From Trogon surrucura (lineage: Eukaryota > Chordata > Aves > Trogoniformes > Trogonidae): DNA of 64,000 bases. The DNA lies in the NCBI GenBank assembly GCA_020746105.1, contig CM036617.1, forward strand, positions 175,674,412 through 175,738,411, read 5' to 3'. The position numbers were made by a program, and so were the translations under genes. Positions 26,555 to 38,517 of the stretch are shown piece by piece. Positions within the stretch are counted from its first letter, which is position 1; each line of letters begins with the position of its first letter. Under the pieces are notes generated by a model. That model ran no database searches, had not been told where the DNA came from, and saw only the letters and a list, made by a program, of their open reading frames with translations.

Positions 26555-26583
26555 GGGGGGGGGGGGGGGTGGTGGTGGTGGTG
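26555..26583 (+). repeat. G15 run followed by (TGG)n
   Basis: Fifteen consecutive G residues are followed by about four TGG units, flanked on both sides by T-runs. The G-run plus GG repeats could form a G-quadruplex. Homopolymers of this kind also commonly carry length errors in assemblies. Confidence 0.9.
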
Positions 26584-29500
26584 TTTTTTTTTTCCAGTAA
26601 TAGTTATCTAGTCTTCTCAGAGGACAGTGACTGCATGGAATAAGTTTATGACATTTTCTTCAGATTAGTTGTTCATAAATATTTTATTCTTTTCTCTGGG
26701 TAGAATTTTTTGTTTTGCTGTGTGGGCTTTTTTACTGACCACATGTTACAAGCTGTATAACATAGAAAATGTCAAGGTTTTTGTCTAAAATAACTAACAG
26801 TCTATATGAACACGGGCACTGAGACAGACATATGAAGTTTTTTCTTCACTTTGTATTTATTAACAAGCTTTCTGAGGAAGACGCCATCTATTTAAAGTCA
26901 GAAAATATTTGCTTTGTACTGAACTGACCAGAATATATCTGTTTAAGCATTGGATATTGAAATCATAAAGTGAAGCCCTCTCATGAATTAAAAAATCCTT
27001 GTGCAAATGTAACACAGCTGACAATAACATACCACAGCCCTGACACAGGAGTCCTGTTTAAACTCATTGTTTGTCATATTTAACAAGAACCACTAATCAC
27101 AACATTATGATTTTAAAAAGAATACACAGCTACATAAGAAAGATTTGAATTCAGATATGAAAGTTTGTTTCCTCACCTTCATGGCTCTGAAGATGGCCTA
27201 GTGATGACAACTCAGTGTGTGATATGTGCAAAACGAAGTCCCACTCAAAAACACATTCCTTCCTTAGGGACTTCCTATTAGCACAAGACTAACATAACCG
27301 AGTTTAAAGACTTGGGTTTGAAATTATTTGAAGGAGAAGGGGCCAACTAGTCCTCACAGAGCCAGCTCCAGCAGTCTCAGTACTGATGCCAGTTCAGGCA
27401 GTGTTAAGCTTCTCTAGATCTGCTGCTTTCATGCTGCCAATCAATAGTAAGCTAACTCTTGAAGTAATTGTGATATTAAGGCACCAGAAATCAATCAGTG
27501 CTATCAATCGCACTGATAGGTGGGAACATCTTGCTAAGAATGAAACTGCCTTCCACTCAGCAGCTTTGAAATATTATATTACTGGCTTCTGCATTTCAAA
27601 GGTCAGTATACAAAGCTCTTATCTTGCCTCTTCCAGTTTCCCAGTGCACTGTCCAGTGTAATTTCTTGCCATTTTTCCTCAGTATTTTCGTTGGAAACAT
27701 AACACGCAAAAAATCAAGATGAATAACAATTAATAAATCTTCATGGGCAGTGTTTCAGTATCCTCATGTATTAGGAGGCCTCCAGCATGAATTGTGCATA
27801 CAATTTAGGTCCACTTGACTTTTCAGGGAAGAAATCATTCCAAAATCTTAACATTTGAAGCAAAGCACCAAACTGCTGTTTAAATACTTAGATATATCTT
27901 TTCATGCATAAGATATGTTTTAAAAATGGTCTTCCATATGTTATGTTCTATTGATGTCACAAGGGCAGAAGTCCTCCATACCTTTCGAAAGTAGTTCTTA
28001 TGAGATGAAGTCAATGCTATATGGTATAATGGTAAAATGGAACACAACTGCAAAATCTGGCATTTAAAATTCATTTTCCAATGAATGGATGTTCTCAGTT
28101 TGGAAACTCATTGTATATTTTGCTTTCTTTTCACATACTTTCAAGCAATAAGGATAACAGTAAAGGTTCTTTTAACAACAATATTGGGAAGTCGGAGAAC
28201 TTGAGAAAAAAGCTGGGAAAAATTAGTTTGGGGAAATTGGGGATGAAATGCATATCTACACAATGCAACATATCAGTCAACACCTTTTTTTTTTAATTTC
28301 TTTAATCATTAAGACAAGCTCCAGAACTATATTTAGACATGCAATTTGTAATCCAGATTTTCCAAAATACTGAGTTTCAAACACGTCCCATAAATTCTTG
28401 CAGAAAGTTGCTGAATTCTTGGTATTTCTAAGTATCAAAACCCATATGTCAGTGTCTAAAAATATATTTGGAATCTGAGCTTCACACATCTATTCTGAAA
28501 AATTGTATTCTCCTTTTGAATTCATCATGGATGATACAGTCTTGTTTTTATTCTCTGTAAAGAAATGAATAGTTAAACAATTATTAGCTGAGAAGTGAAT
28601 GTGAATTTGTATTTCAGAAATGCATTAGGCATCTAATTTACAGAAAAATGCATTCTTACTCCCTCTTTCTGGAAACTGCTCATTGAAGTAGGAGCACTGA
28701 AAGTATTTTAAAGCTTTAAAATATAATGCAGTTTGGTTGTGGCTTTTTGTGCTTTTCCCCAAGAGCATATATCTTATAATTTTATGAATCACTTCATAAA
28801 ATAGTGAGCATTTCTTAGCAACTTTTGGTTGTTTTGTAAATAGTTTTGCATCAGGATATTCAGGAACCTCACTAATAATTGCTGAAAATTTAACACTTTT
28901 TCTCTCAGACCTATATTATTTTTGATCTTACATCTTCAAATATACTGTATTTCACTTTTCACACAAAAAGTAAGGTACATATAAACTCAATAACCCGTCA
29001 TGAAAGACTTGGCAATGTTGCCTGAATATTTGACTTACTTTCTGCACAAAAAAAAATGATTTTCAAAATAAGTCAAGCAAAACTTGTGTTCTATCAACTG
29101 CTTAGTGACTTTACATGTATTTCTTCCAATATCTACAGTTTTCAGTTGGAACAGTTTTATTTCTGTTTACTTCAATTTCTACTTCACAAACTACAGCTTT
29201 CGATAAACAAGAAAAAAACATTGATGAAAAATAAACACCCAATCTTCAACCAAAAACAAGTTCATGATAGTGCTATCCTCATTGTAAATTCATTACCAAA
29301 TCATGAAGGAAATTTCACGGAAAAGGGAAAAAAAACCTCAAACAAGTAGAACTTTAGAATTTTAAATGAGATGCAGAAAAATTCTACTTCAGATCAGAGG
29401 CCAGAATCTGTGCATAAAATCCTGTTTTCTCTAAAAGCTTTACTGGCAAACCTTACTTATTTTATCCTGGTCTTCTGTAGCAATGAATCGTTTCTGGATT

Positions 29501-30070
29501 TTCACATCTATTTCTAATGAGAACAAAGATTCTTTATGGCAATTCAAAGCCTATAGATTTCCCCAAAGCCATCCTATCCAAATACCCAGTGCTGTTAGTA
29601 ATGGTTATTTCCCCTCACTACAGGCTTAAGAGGCAATTTCTTCAGGGACCACTACTAGACATGACACATGAAACTTTTTCCTCCTCCACTCTCCTTCCAC
29701 TGGTAGTTTGGGGTCACTTACAACTTCTCTTTGGCTTTTATTGTATTTTGGAATAAAACTCATGACTGATTCAAATGCAGATCTCTAGACATCGTGGCAT
29801 AACATGTTACCACCAACAGAGTCTATTTAATGAACTAAGAGTAAAAATGCAGATTAGGAAAAATTATACTGCAAGATTATTCAGAGCATACTTCTATGAA
29901 CATTTATGCCCTCTAAGCTTCTGTCTGAATGTCTCCTGAGAGAAGATAACCCTCCACACATGGAGATGCAGGATTTCCCTCAGTAGATGCAGGGAAAATA
30001 TTTTTACAAAAGTAAGAGTTGAAAAGCATTTGAAATTAATAATAGTTTAGTATTTTTATCACTGGTTTTC

Positions 30071-30157
30071 ATTTATATTATTTGATGTGAAAATCAGAAA
30101 CTCTATGTGAAAAATCAGAAACCATATTTATATTATTTGATGTGAAAATCAGAAACT
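30071..30157 (+). repeat. Two-copy tandem duplication, period 55 bp
   Basis: A 32-bp segment beginning ATTTATATTATTTGATG occurs at 30071-30102 and again, apparently identically, at 30126-30157. The spacer contains a partial third match (TGTGAAAAATCAGAAAC). The identity suggests a recent local duplication. Confidence 0.9.
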
Positions 30158-31514
30158 ATGGGTTTTGTTTTTCATTCCTTTTTTTTCTGACTTGCATTAC
30201 ATTATATCATTATATACCCTTTCAGAAAATAGACACTTTTTGTGAAGTTTCATTTTAATGATATTCCAGATGCCTACTGCGCAATTTAATAAATGCAGGT
30301 TCATAATCTCCCACTCTTTTGTGATGAAAAACATTGAATTATGAGGGTATGAAAAAATCTGCTAAAGAGAGTTTTTAGGAGTGGGATGTTTTGTCTGGTA
30401 CTGAAAGTTAATGTAATGGAGGAATTTTGATATGTGAAAAGAAGAAAAATTAGAGATAAAAGATATGCTAAATGAAGGCTTTCTGTACAGTCTGATGACT
30501 GTTTTACATTGAATTATTTGAAATATTCATTTCTCCTGGAAGTGTCTTAAACTGAGTGACATGACTTTAAACAAGCAAACAAAAGTCAGTACTGCTTAAG
30601 AAATAAGACAAAAATAAGTATCTCTATTACGACTAAAAATTTTACGGCTTATTCTTCTCTTTTCTTTCTGCACACCTACTTTATTCTTGAAATAAAACAC
30701 TGAGAATAGACAACCAGAGAATGTATGATTGAATCACTGAATCATATGAAGTAAAGATTATTATTAAATGTACCTAGTCTTAAGTTTAGCAGAGGCAAAT
30801 AATTTCTGAAAGTAAAAAAAGATGGAATAAGATATTCAGAATGGCTTTTTAGTTTTCTTTAGCCAAGTATTTCATACATCTCTGAGCTGAAATGAAAATA
30901 TAAGTCTTTGGAGGCATGCCCCTCACTATTACTTGTCAACACTAAAATGCAATCAAAGATCCTCTTTGTTCTCATGATGAAGGGAAATGAATTTCCTTCA
31001 AAGTGCTATTAACCCCATCAATTATTTAAAGTGTGATACATGACATTGTTTATTATTTTATAAGTGTCATTAAACCTCAGAGTAGCTATCGCAACTAATT
31101 GTATTCATCACTGTTACCCAATGAATACCTCTTTTCCCTCACAGTTCTCTGAATAATGTAAAAGAAAGTAGTTGTTCATCCTGAACAAGATTTTTCACTT
31201 TGGACCAAAAATTTCGAAGGTTCAAGTAAATGAACATGCAATTTAAATATATTCAAGATATGCATTTATTTGTTTATGTCTGTAAGAAAAGTTTAAGATT
31301 CCACTGAAATTACTGGAAATTTTTCCCTTAATTCTCCTTATTTTGTATCAAATATTGCTTTATATCTGTTATGTTTACATTTATTTGACCTTATATCCAG
31401 TCCTTATTTACCTTTACTTTCTACCTCTTGATTTTGGTGTGACTTTCTTCAAAAGGTAGAAAGATTCAGGAAGTCAATTCTTGATCTCTCTTTAGCCAGC
31501 AGCATGAATTTATT

Positions 31515-31830
31515 CATAGAATCACAGAATGCCAGGGGTTGGAAGGGGCCTCTAGAGATCATCTAGTCCAAACTCCCCTGCCAGAGGAGGATGCCCTTAG
31601 GGTAGCCACATGGGAACGTGTCCAGGTGGGTTTTGAAAGTCTCCAGAGAAGGAGACTCCACAACCTCTCTGGGCAGCCTGTTCCAGAGCTCTGTCACCCT
31701 CACAATAAAGAAATTTCTCCTCATGCTGAGGTGGAACTTCTTATGTTCTAACTTATATCCTTTAGCTCACACTCACTATTCCATGTCCTTTATGTTAAAC
31801 CTGCTATTTGGCAACTAGGGAACAACTTCC
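31515..31830 (-). mobile_element. CR1 LINE 3' fragment
   Basis: The plus strand starts CATAGAATCACAGAATGCCAG and continues with GGTTGGAAGGGGCCTCTAG and CATCTAGTCCAAACTCC. The ORF2 end region follows (CTCCACAACCTCTCTGGGCAG, TTCTCCTCATGCTGAGGTGG). Similarity fades after about 31810. Moderately diverged, 5'-truncated, no intact frame. Confidence 0.93.
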
Positions 31831-34800
31831 TTAAAAAACCAGGAATCCTCTTTTTCAAAAACACCTCAAAGTACAGTTATATTTCCTCAGTTTCCCTGCA
31901 TCATAAACAGGGGCAAAAGTCACCTCCTCCTCTTATTAGCAATATTCTTGTTAATACAATTAAACTTCACAATATTTTTTTTCAGAAAACATTACATTAG
32001 GAGCTCAAGATCAAATACTGATTCTTTAAAACCTTCAAGTCATAATTTTCCAGGCTCCAGTTCACAGTATTTTAGTCTGACCTACATTTCTATTTTGCAA
32101 TCTAAAAAGTTGTTTGGGTTTTATTGTTTGTTTGCTTTTTAATTCATATATGTTTAAGGGGTTGGACTAACCTCATTAAGCCATTCAGGTCTGTATGGCT
32201 GCCATGTCTCCACCTGTGCGTCCCTACCTACCATGTTTGTCTTCCACCTACACCATTGTGTACAGATGCCCAGTATTGTTCTGCCAACTTTAAAGTTTTT
32301 TCTCACCCTTTCTGACTAATGTTCTTATATTCACACCAAATAATGATACAAATTTTTATATGAGTCTAGTGTTATTCTCCATGGAGACAACTATAAGATC
32401 TACTGTTCAATGAAAATGCTTCACAAAAAAAGTGCATCTGAGATCAGAGAGCAAATCATCCTTAACTGATTGAGGGCATTGCCTACTGATGATTAAGGAG
32501 CTTTGATCCTTTTAAATACAGTCCAGTAGTAAAACTAATCTCTCATGTACATGAACATGATACATATAGGTATTCACTTCTATCCATTAAACTTGTAATC
32601 TAAGAAATCAGATCTCTTTGATAAATCTTATCTGTAATTTTTTTAAAAAGCAGCCCATTCTGCCACCTTTAGGAAAACAAAAAATAAACAAACAAAATGT
32701 GGACTGTTTTCTTTATGATGTTATACTGTAACTTTTTATTACCTGAATATTTTATTATCTTTTTCATTTGTTGACTGGGACTTATAACAGCCCAAGCCAT
32801 TCTGCTTCTTACTAATAAGCTATAATTTATGCAGCAGTATTTGGAGTCACACATAACTACAGAAAATGAACATGGCCTCCTGTGTGTATTTTTAGCCAGT
32901 TCTTTAAGAACACTTGGCACAAAGTGGCGCGAGACCTCTTCCTTTAAAATATTTATCTTCTCACTAGGGAGAAAGTGGGAAACTGGACAAATATAAAGCC
33001 CATCCATACAGGACCACCAAACATGGACAGTAAAGGGGAAAAAAAAACCAGTAACTTGCATCCTATGATATGTGAGTTTCTGGATGGTTGGCGGATTTCT
33101 TCCCTGAGAAACCCAGAAAAACTAGCCTATGGCCAGTAAGCTTAAATTCACTAGAAAGGAAGTGCATTTCCACACAACTCTCTTTTTTAGGGATGTGCTG
33201 ATTGAGAGACTTGTATAGAGATTTATGTCATCAGCAGTTGTGATTCTTGACATGAAGACAGCAAGAATGAAAGGAATACATCCTCTCTGAGTCACAAGGA
33301 GAATACAGAAGCAATGCTGACTGCATTTGCAATAATCTGTGTAAATACATTGAATAAGACTTTTTGATGATATTTACAGAGTGAAATCTAATGAAAAATA
33401 AATGGGAGAAAATCACAATCTATTTATACAGAGGCCACAAGGAGAATAAAGGGCTAACTTAATCATATACATAATTTACAGCAAGATACTCACTCAAATG
33501 CCTCTTCCCATGTAGTGTTCTTTTTGCTTTCCACCGTAGTTTAGACAGAGCAGTCACAGTTCTCTCTTCTTTTGATATTAATAGAGAGGGAGATTTTTTG
33601 GAGGCATGATGCCTGACCCAAACACAACTTGTTTATGGCCACGTATGAATGTAGGTGACATGCTGTTTCTATAAACACTCTAGTAAAGCCATAAGGAATT
33701 TGCAGACAGAATGGGCTGTAGTGGCTGTTTTTGTTGTTGTTTCTTTGATATTTTAATCTTTGGGGTGTTTATAGATCTTTTATTCAATTTTGAATGAATT
33801 GTTACACACTACTTCTAGTTTTGAGTGAGAAAGGAAGTATAGCTGGAAGGCATAACTGGTGTTGTTTTCTTCTTCTCTTATTGTCTGTTTAATTAGACCA
33901 ACACCAGAATCATCTCCCTGTTTCATTGTTTTAACTTGTTTCTTCTTCTGTTTGACTATCACCAGCAAAAACATATTCCTTTTTTCACACCTTGTGTCAA
34001 ACAAAGCACGATCAGTCCATGCTCCCATTCATTAGCTTTTTAAATTTCTGTTTAAGAATAACATTCTTAAGGTGAAATGAGACTGACTTTCCTCTTGAAG
34101 GTGGATAACTTCTTTAAAAATCAATACGAGCAGGCAGTAAACAAGATAATCTCCATTATGACGTAGCATTTGACTGCAGTAGAGTTTAGATTCTTCAATT
34201 TTTCTGTTTGCACGTGCAAACATATTTTCATTTTGTTTCTGACAATGTATTCTGATATTGTCAAAACCTATGAATGCAGTTACTAATTAATCACACTTCA
34301 TGTAAATTTTCACTCACCTTCTTGCAAAGAGATTGAAAAAATTTACGTGCTGAATTGCATTGCATCAGCCTGACTTCTAGATCTGTTGTCTAGTGAATGG
34401 TGTCAAATGTTGTGCAAGTATGATGTTATTTTAGGAAATTGTATTGACCCCTCTTCTTAGCTAAAATCCACAAGGTTTTATTTACAAAACACACCTATAT
34501 TTCCTAAGTATCTTATTTGATGTACCAAAATATCACCTAGCTAATTCTCTCTTACAGTGTTTCTCCCACAACTACAAATAAGATTGAGTTCAGAAAAAGA
34601 TACAGACAGTGTTAACTGATAAATGTATATTAATTTAAACAAATAACAGGTGTTTTATTTCCTGTTGCTTACTGGGCAGTTTGAGAAATCAGTCTTTGAT
34701 CCATGAAAATCATGAGTTGGAATTAAATTTCAGTCTATATTGCAACTAAATGCCAACTTTAATAGAAGGCTGATCCCAAGATAGGTAAGGGAATCCCTTC

Positions 34801-37800
34801 CCCTCAAAAAAAAAACCAAAACCAAAACCAAAACCTATCCAAACTCAAACAAACAAAAAAAACCTAAACAAACAAAAATCTTTGTTAGATACAACTCATA
34901 TTTTATGCATTATTTTTCCGTAGGAAGCCAGATACTCCAGTAGTTTTAATATGTTACCAAAATTCATTTTTTATGATCACTGCAAATTGCACTGCTAGAA
35001 ATTGGTACACAGTCAATTTATTCATTAAATATTCAATTCACTCTCACTCACTTCTTGCTGTCTTCATACATTTAACATAATTGTTTATCAGTTTGCACTT
35101 CTAAGGCTTTGAGGTAAACACAAGCTTAGATTAGACAGATAATTCATAGCTTGGATTAAGGATATTTTTAACGTGTCAGGTAATGTTATTTTAACCAACA
35201 AATTAAACTGAACTTTATACACTGGTTCACACCTAAAATAAGTCTGCATAAAAAATTAAACATAATACACTTAGCATATATTTTATATTTCTGATTTTTT
35301 TTTTAATTAGCTCTGGATACCCTTTCAAGGCGTTGCTTTGACATTCATATAATAAAACGTCATATTTATCCCATGCTTTGAACAGGTTCTTAGTTACCAA
35401 ATTCTACCTCCACTACAATTTCATTTATCCTCAGACATCGCTGAGACTGAACATACATGCTTCTTCATATGAATGCTTGTGGGCCATGATCAGAAATTCT
35501 ACTTAATGCCAAAGTAATTTGCTGCAATTTTAAGACAAAGGTGTCTCTCTGTCTTCCTTGAAATCTTCTTATCCTGTCTTGGTAAATTAAGCCAACAACT
35601 GTTCCCTAATGATTTTCTTTGCTGAAACATCATCCTTACAAAAGACCCGTCTTAACTCTGCTACTCCTGTTTTCTGTTCACATTTCAGACCAAGATCAGC
35701 TTCAGATGTTCATCAGTGAGTTTAACTATAGCCTTCAGAGCGAGCAGCATTTTCCTTTAGTTAACTTTCTAGTTAACTTCTATTGAGGAGAGTTTGTGAC
35801 ATTTTTAGCTATCTGCATTCTGCTTCAGTGTCAGTTTCTACAAACACTATCCTAACAAGGTTCCCCAACTAAAAATATAGTCTAACAAAATATTTTTGAT
35901 ATTTCCTAGTTTGTCAATACCTGGTGATCTGTACACCTACCTGACTCTATGCAGGGCCAGATAAAGGTATCTATGTTTAGTCTGATTAGGTCTCAGCAGT
36001 ACAGTATTAGTAATACCGGATTTCTTTACCTGAATTTATTTACAACTCACAACAGAAAGAGTCCAATTATAATGCTGTGTCAATGCAGCTATGGAGCTAC
36101 CATCACTTCACCTGCAGGTGTATAAAATGATAAGCTCAGTGCGCTTTCCAACAGTAGTAAGTCCTATGAACAAATTCTATGCTACAAAGTTGAAAAAAAC
36201 ATATTCTTTAATTACTGCCACAGGCCTCACTGTCTAAGGCTGCCTCTGTGTACAAACCCAAGATGGAACAGTTGACACCACTACAATACTGTTCTGAAAA
36301 TAACTCTCTTATACAAAAAAAAAATTTAAAAAAAGCAAAAAAACAAAACCAGACAAAAAAAAAACCCAGTGCAAGTTTACATTTTTTGAGGGCACAACTT
36401 ATGATTTCTATAATATCAAAATTATTTGGGTTTAAAAGCTGCAGATAAAATAAAATACACGTCAAGTTTCCTCAGTTAGGACAACCCTAAATGTCCAGTC
36501 AGAAACAGGAGAAGTATAGTCTTAAAAGCAAAAGTGACAACAAAGAACAGGATTTACCGGCCAATTCTGTCTCCCTCCTTGCAGACCGCTGTTAAATTGG
36601 ACATTCTATCCGAAGGCTGAAACTCCCTAACAGCATCATTAACCCTAACTTAACCTTGTGAAAAGCTATGTTTTCGTGAGTCAGCAATTTTGATAAACAT
36701 TTACATCTTCAGAATAAATACTCGCCAATCCCAGCCACAGTTAATCCATGGCAGCTGCAGTTAATCCACGTAGTCAATCCATGACAGGTAAACTTCAGCT
36801 TTATCCATGACTGAAGTCATGCTTTAAGATTTCCCTGGAAGAAATTAGAGTACATCAACTCCATTTGTCTATAGGGTGTATTCATCCCTTGTCTGACCAA
36901 TCAACAGATAAAATGCATTATAATTTCAAGGAATTCTCTTGAGAAATGAGTCTGAGGCAACTTTTGCAAGTAGAATCGTTCCAGAAAATGAAGATGGCAG
37001 CACTGGTAATCCTTGTTTTCTTTAGTTTTATCACATGGGAGATCTAATAACTCTTTCTTCTAGGGTCTTAAGGACTACAAACTGAAGGCTTGTTGGCATT
37101 ATCATCTATATTGCTTTGATAATGCAAAAACAGAAAAAAAAACTAGCTACTTTTAAAAGTTTTTGTATTTCATATAGTACTGGAGGATGTAAAATTCCTG
37201 AATGATTGTGGCACACCCTCAAACCTCCATGCATAACAAAAGGATGATTCTCTCTGTGCACAACATTTAGGACATTATTATTCTTAATAGTATGATATGA
37301 ACCAGATATACATGAAAAGTATCAGATGCCTTCATTTACTAATACTATCCTTCATGTAAATTTTCTGAGAGGAGAGCCTTTCGTGTAACTATCTGTCTAG
37401 ACTCTTTCCTGTTTTACAAAAGCTTATGACATAAGCATCCCCTGGGTGAGCACATAATTTTTTCTCAAGATTAATGATTCTGAGCTAATTCATCCATCTC
37501 TGTAGTATGTTATCTGAAGTGCACAGCTGCCACAAGACCTGATCATCTGTTGTTCCTCATTACAGCTGCACCAGTAATACAACTGTATTTAAGGAACTGT
37601 CAGCCTTCCATTGGAAAAAAAAAAAAATCAAATTATCAAAGGCTGGAATTTATCTGGCAAGTAAACTTTCAGCAAAGTTGTAGTACCCTGTACTTTCTCG
37701 ATCTAAGTTTAACTTAAATCCCACATTTTTTCTTTGTTATGTTATTTTGGTAAGTTTGTCTTTGTAATTTTTATTAAAGAGTTAAGTAACAATGCCCATA

Positions 37801-38025
37801 CAATAGAAGCCCTGCAGATTATTAATTCAAATTATTCATTATTCTTGATGTAGTAATACAAGCAACCAGCATAAAATAGGCTGTAGAGATTATGAAGACT
37901 TGTACGTAGAGTAACCTCTTTCTATAGACATTTTTAGATAAATATGGCATACGGTAGGTCCAGGGCTTTGCTCCAGAGAGAAAAGTCTAAGGGCTTCGGT
38001 CATGTAATTATGGTATAATTGTAGT
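31831..38025. other. 6.2 kb of repeat-poor AT-rich DNA, no gene seen
   Basis: No transposable-element signature seen. It contains an A/C-rich simple tract (34805-34879) and an A-rich tract (36309-36364). A 130-codon minus-strand frame (32669-33061) has no recognisable domain, and its composition looks like translated AT-rich noise. Confidence 0.45.
34805..34879 (+). repeat. (AAAACC)n / A-rich simple repeat
   Basis: ACCAAAACCAAAACC units grade into AAAC- and CAAA-type units. No retroelement body precedes it, so it is a simple repeat rather than a poly(A) tail. Confidence 0.9.
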
Positions 38026-38042
38026 GTAGCTCTCACGTATAT

Positions 38043-38500
38043 GAGAGGCCATGCTGCTGAGAACGCAGCTGCGCTGGGCAGGGCACGTCTCCAGGATGGA
38101 GGATCACCACCTCCCTAAGGTTGAACTCGCCACCAGCTGCTGCAACAGAAGAGCCCCAAAGAGGAGATACAAGGACTCTCTGAAACAATACCCCAGTTTT
38201 GGCCATATTGACTACCATCAGTGGTCCACTCTGGCCTCCAACTGGGAGACATGGAGACACACCATCCACACACTGCTGCCTCCTTTGAGAACGTATGTAG
38301 AGTTAGTCTCGAGGCGAGAAGACAACGCAGAAAGAACCGTGCCTCGCCAATACCGCCTAAGGAGACTTTCCGCTGTGCCTTTTGCAACCAGACTTGCCTA
38401 TCTCACATCGGTCTTTTTAGCCACCAGCGCGCTTGTAGCAAGTGTGGGTAGAGCCCTTCCCAGATCTTCGTTCACGAAGTCTAGCCATGATGATGACAGT
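38043..38500 (+). mobile_element. RTE-like (non-CR1) LINE, 3'-terminal fragment; AviRTE candidate
   Basis: A GC-rich island in AT-rich DNA encodes the C-terminus of a LINE ORF. The first frame (from about 38045) reads EAMLLRTQLRWAGHVSRMED, then HLPKV and a Trp-containing stretch (NWETWRHTIHT). After a frame change the sequence continues with PPKETFRCAFCNQTC and IGLFSHQRACSKCG and a stop at about 38449. The terminal block is a Cys/His knuckle, C-x2-C-x12-H-x3-C. The RWAGHVxRM motif followed by this knuckle is typical of RTE-related metazoan LINEs and absent from CR1. The 3' end is a short ATGATGATGA tail. Flanks at 38026-38042 and 38501-38517 share CTCTCA and agree at about 12 of 17 positions, a plausible decayed duplication. 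Severely 5'-truncated. The family name AviRTE is inference. Confidence 0.8.
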
Positions 38501-38517
38501 ATAACTCTCATATCTAT

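Larger units (their letters stand above)
23051..31514. other. 8.5 kb of nearly repeat-free AT-rich DNA, no gene seen
   Basis: I find no CR1, SINE or LTR signature here. It contains homopolymer tracts (A-run near 24964-24981), the G-rich microsatellite at 26555-26583, and a short tandem duplication at 30071-30157. No open frame exceeds about 115 codons, and none has a recognisable domain. Long repeat-poor stretches in avian gene deserts can hold conserved regulatory DNA, but this cannot be judged without a comparison. Confidence 0.45.

Noticed and set aside
32669-33061. 130-codon minus-strand open frame
   Set aside because: Translation resembles AT-rich noise (Phe, Lys, Ile, Tyr rich) and contains no domain I recognise.
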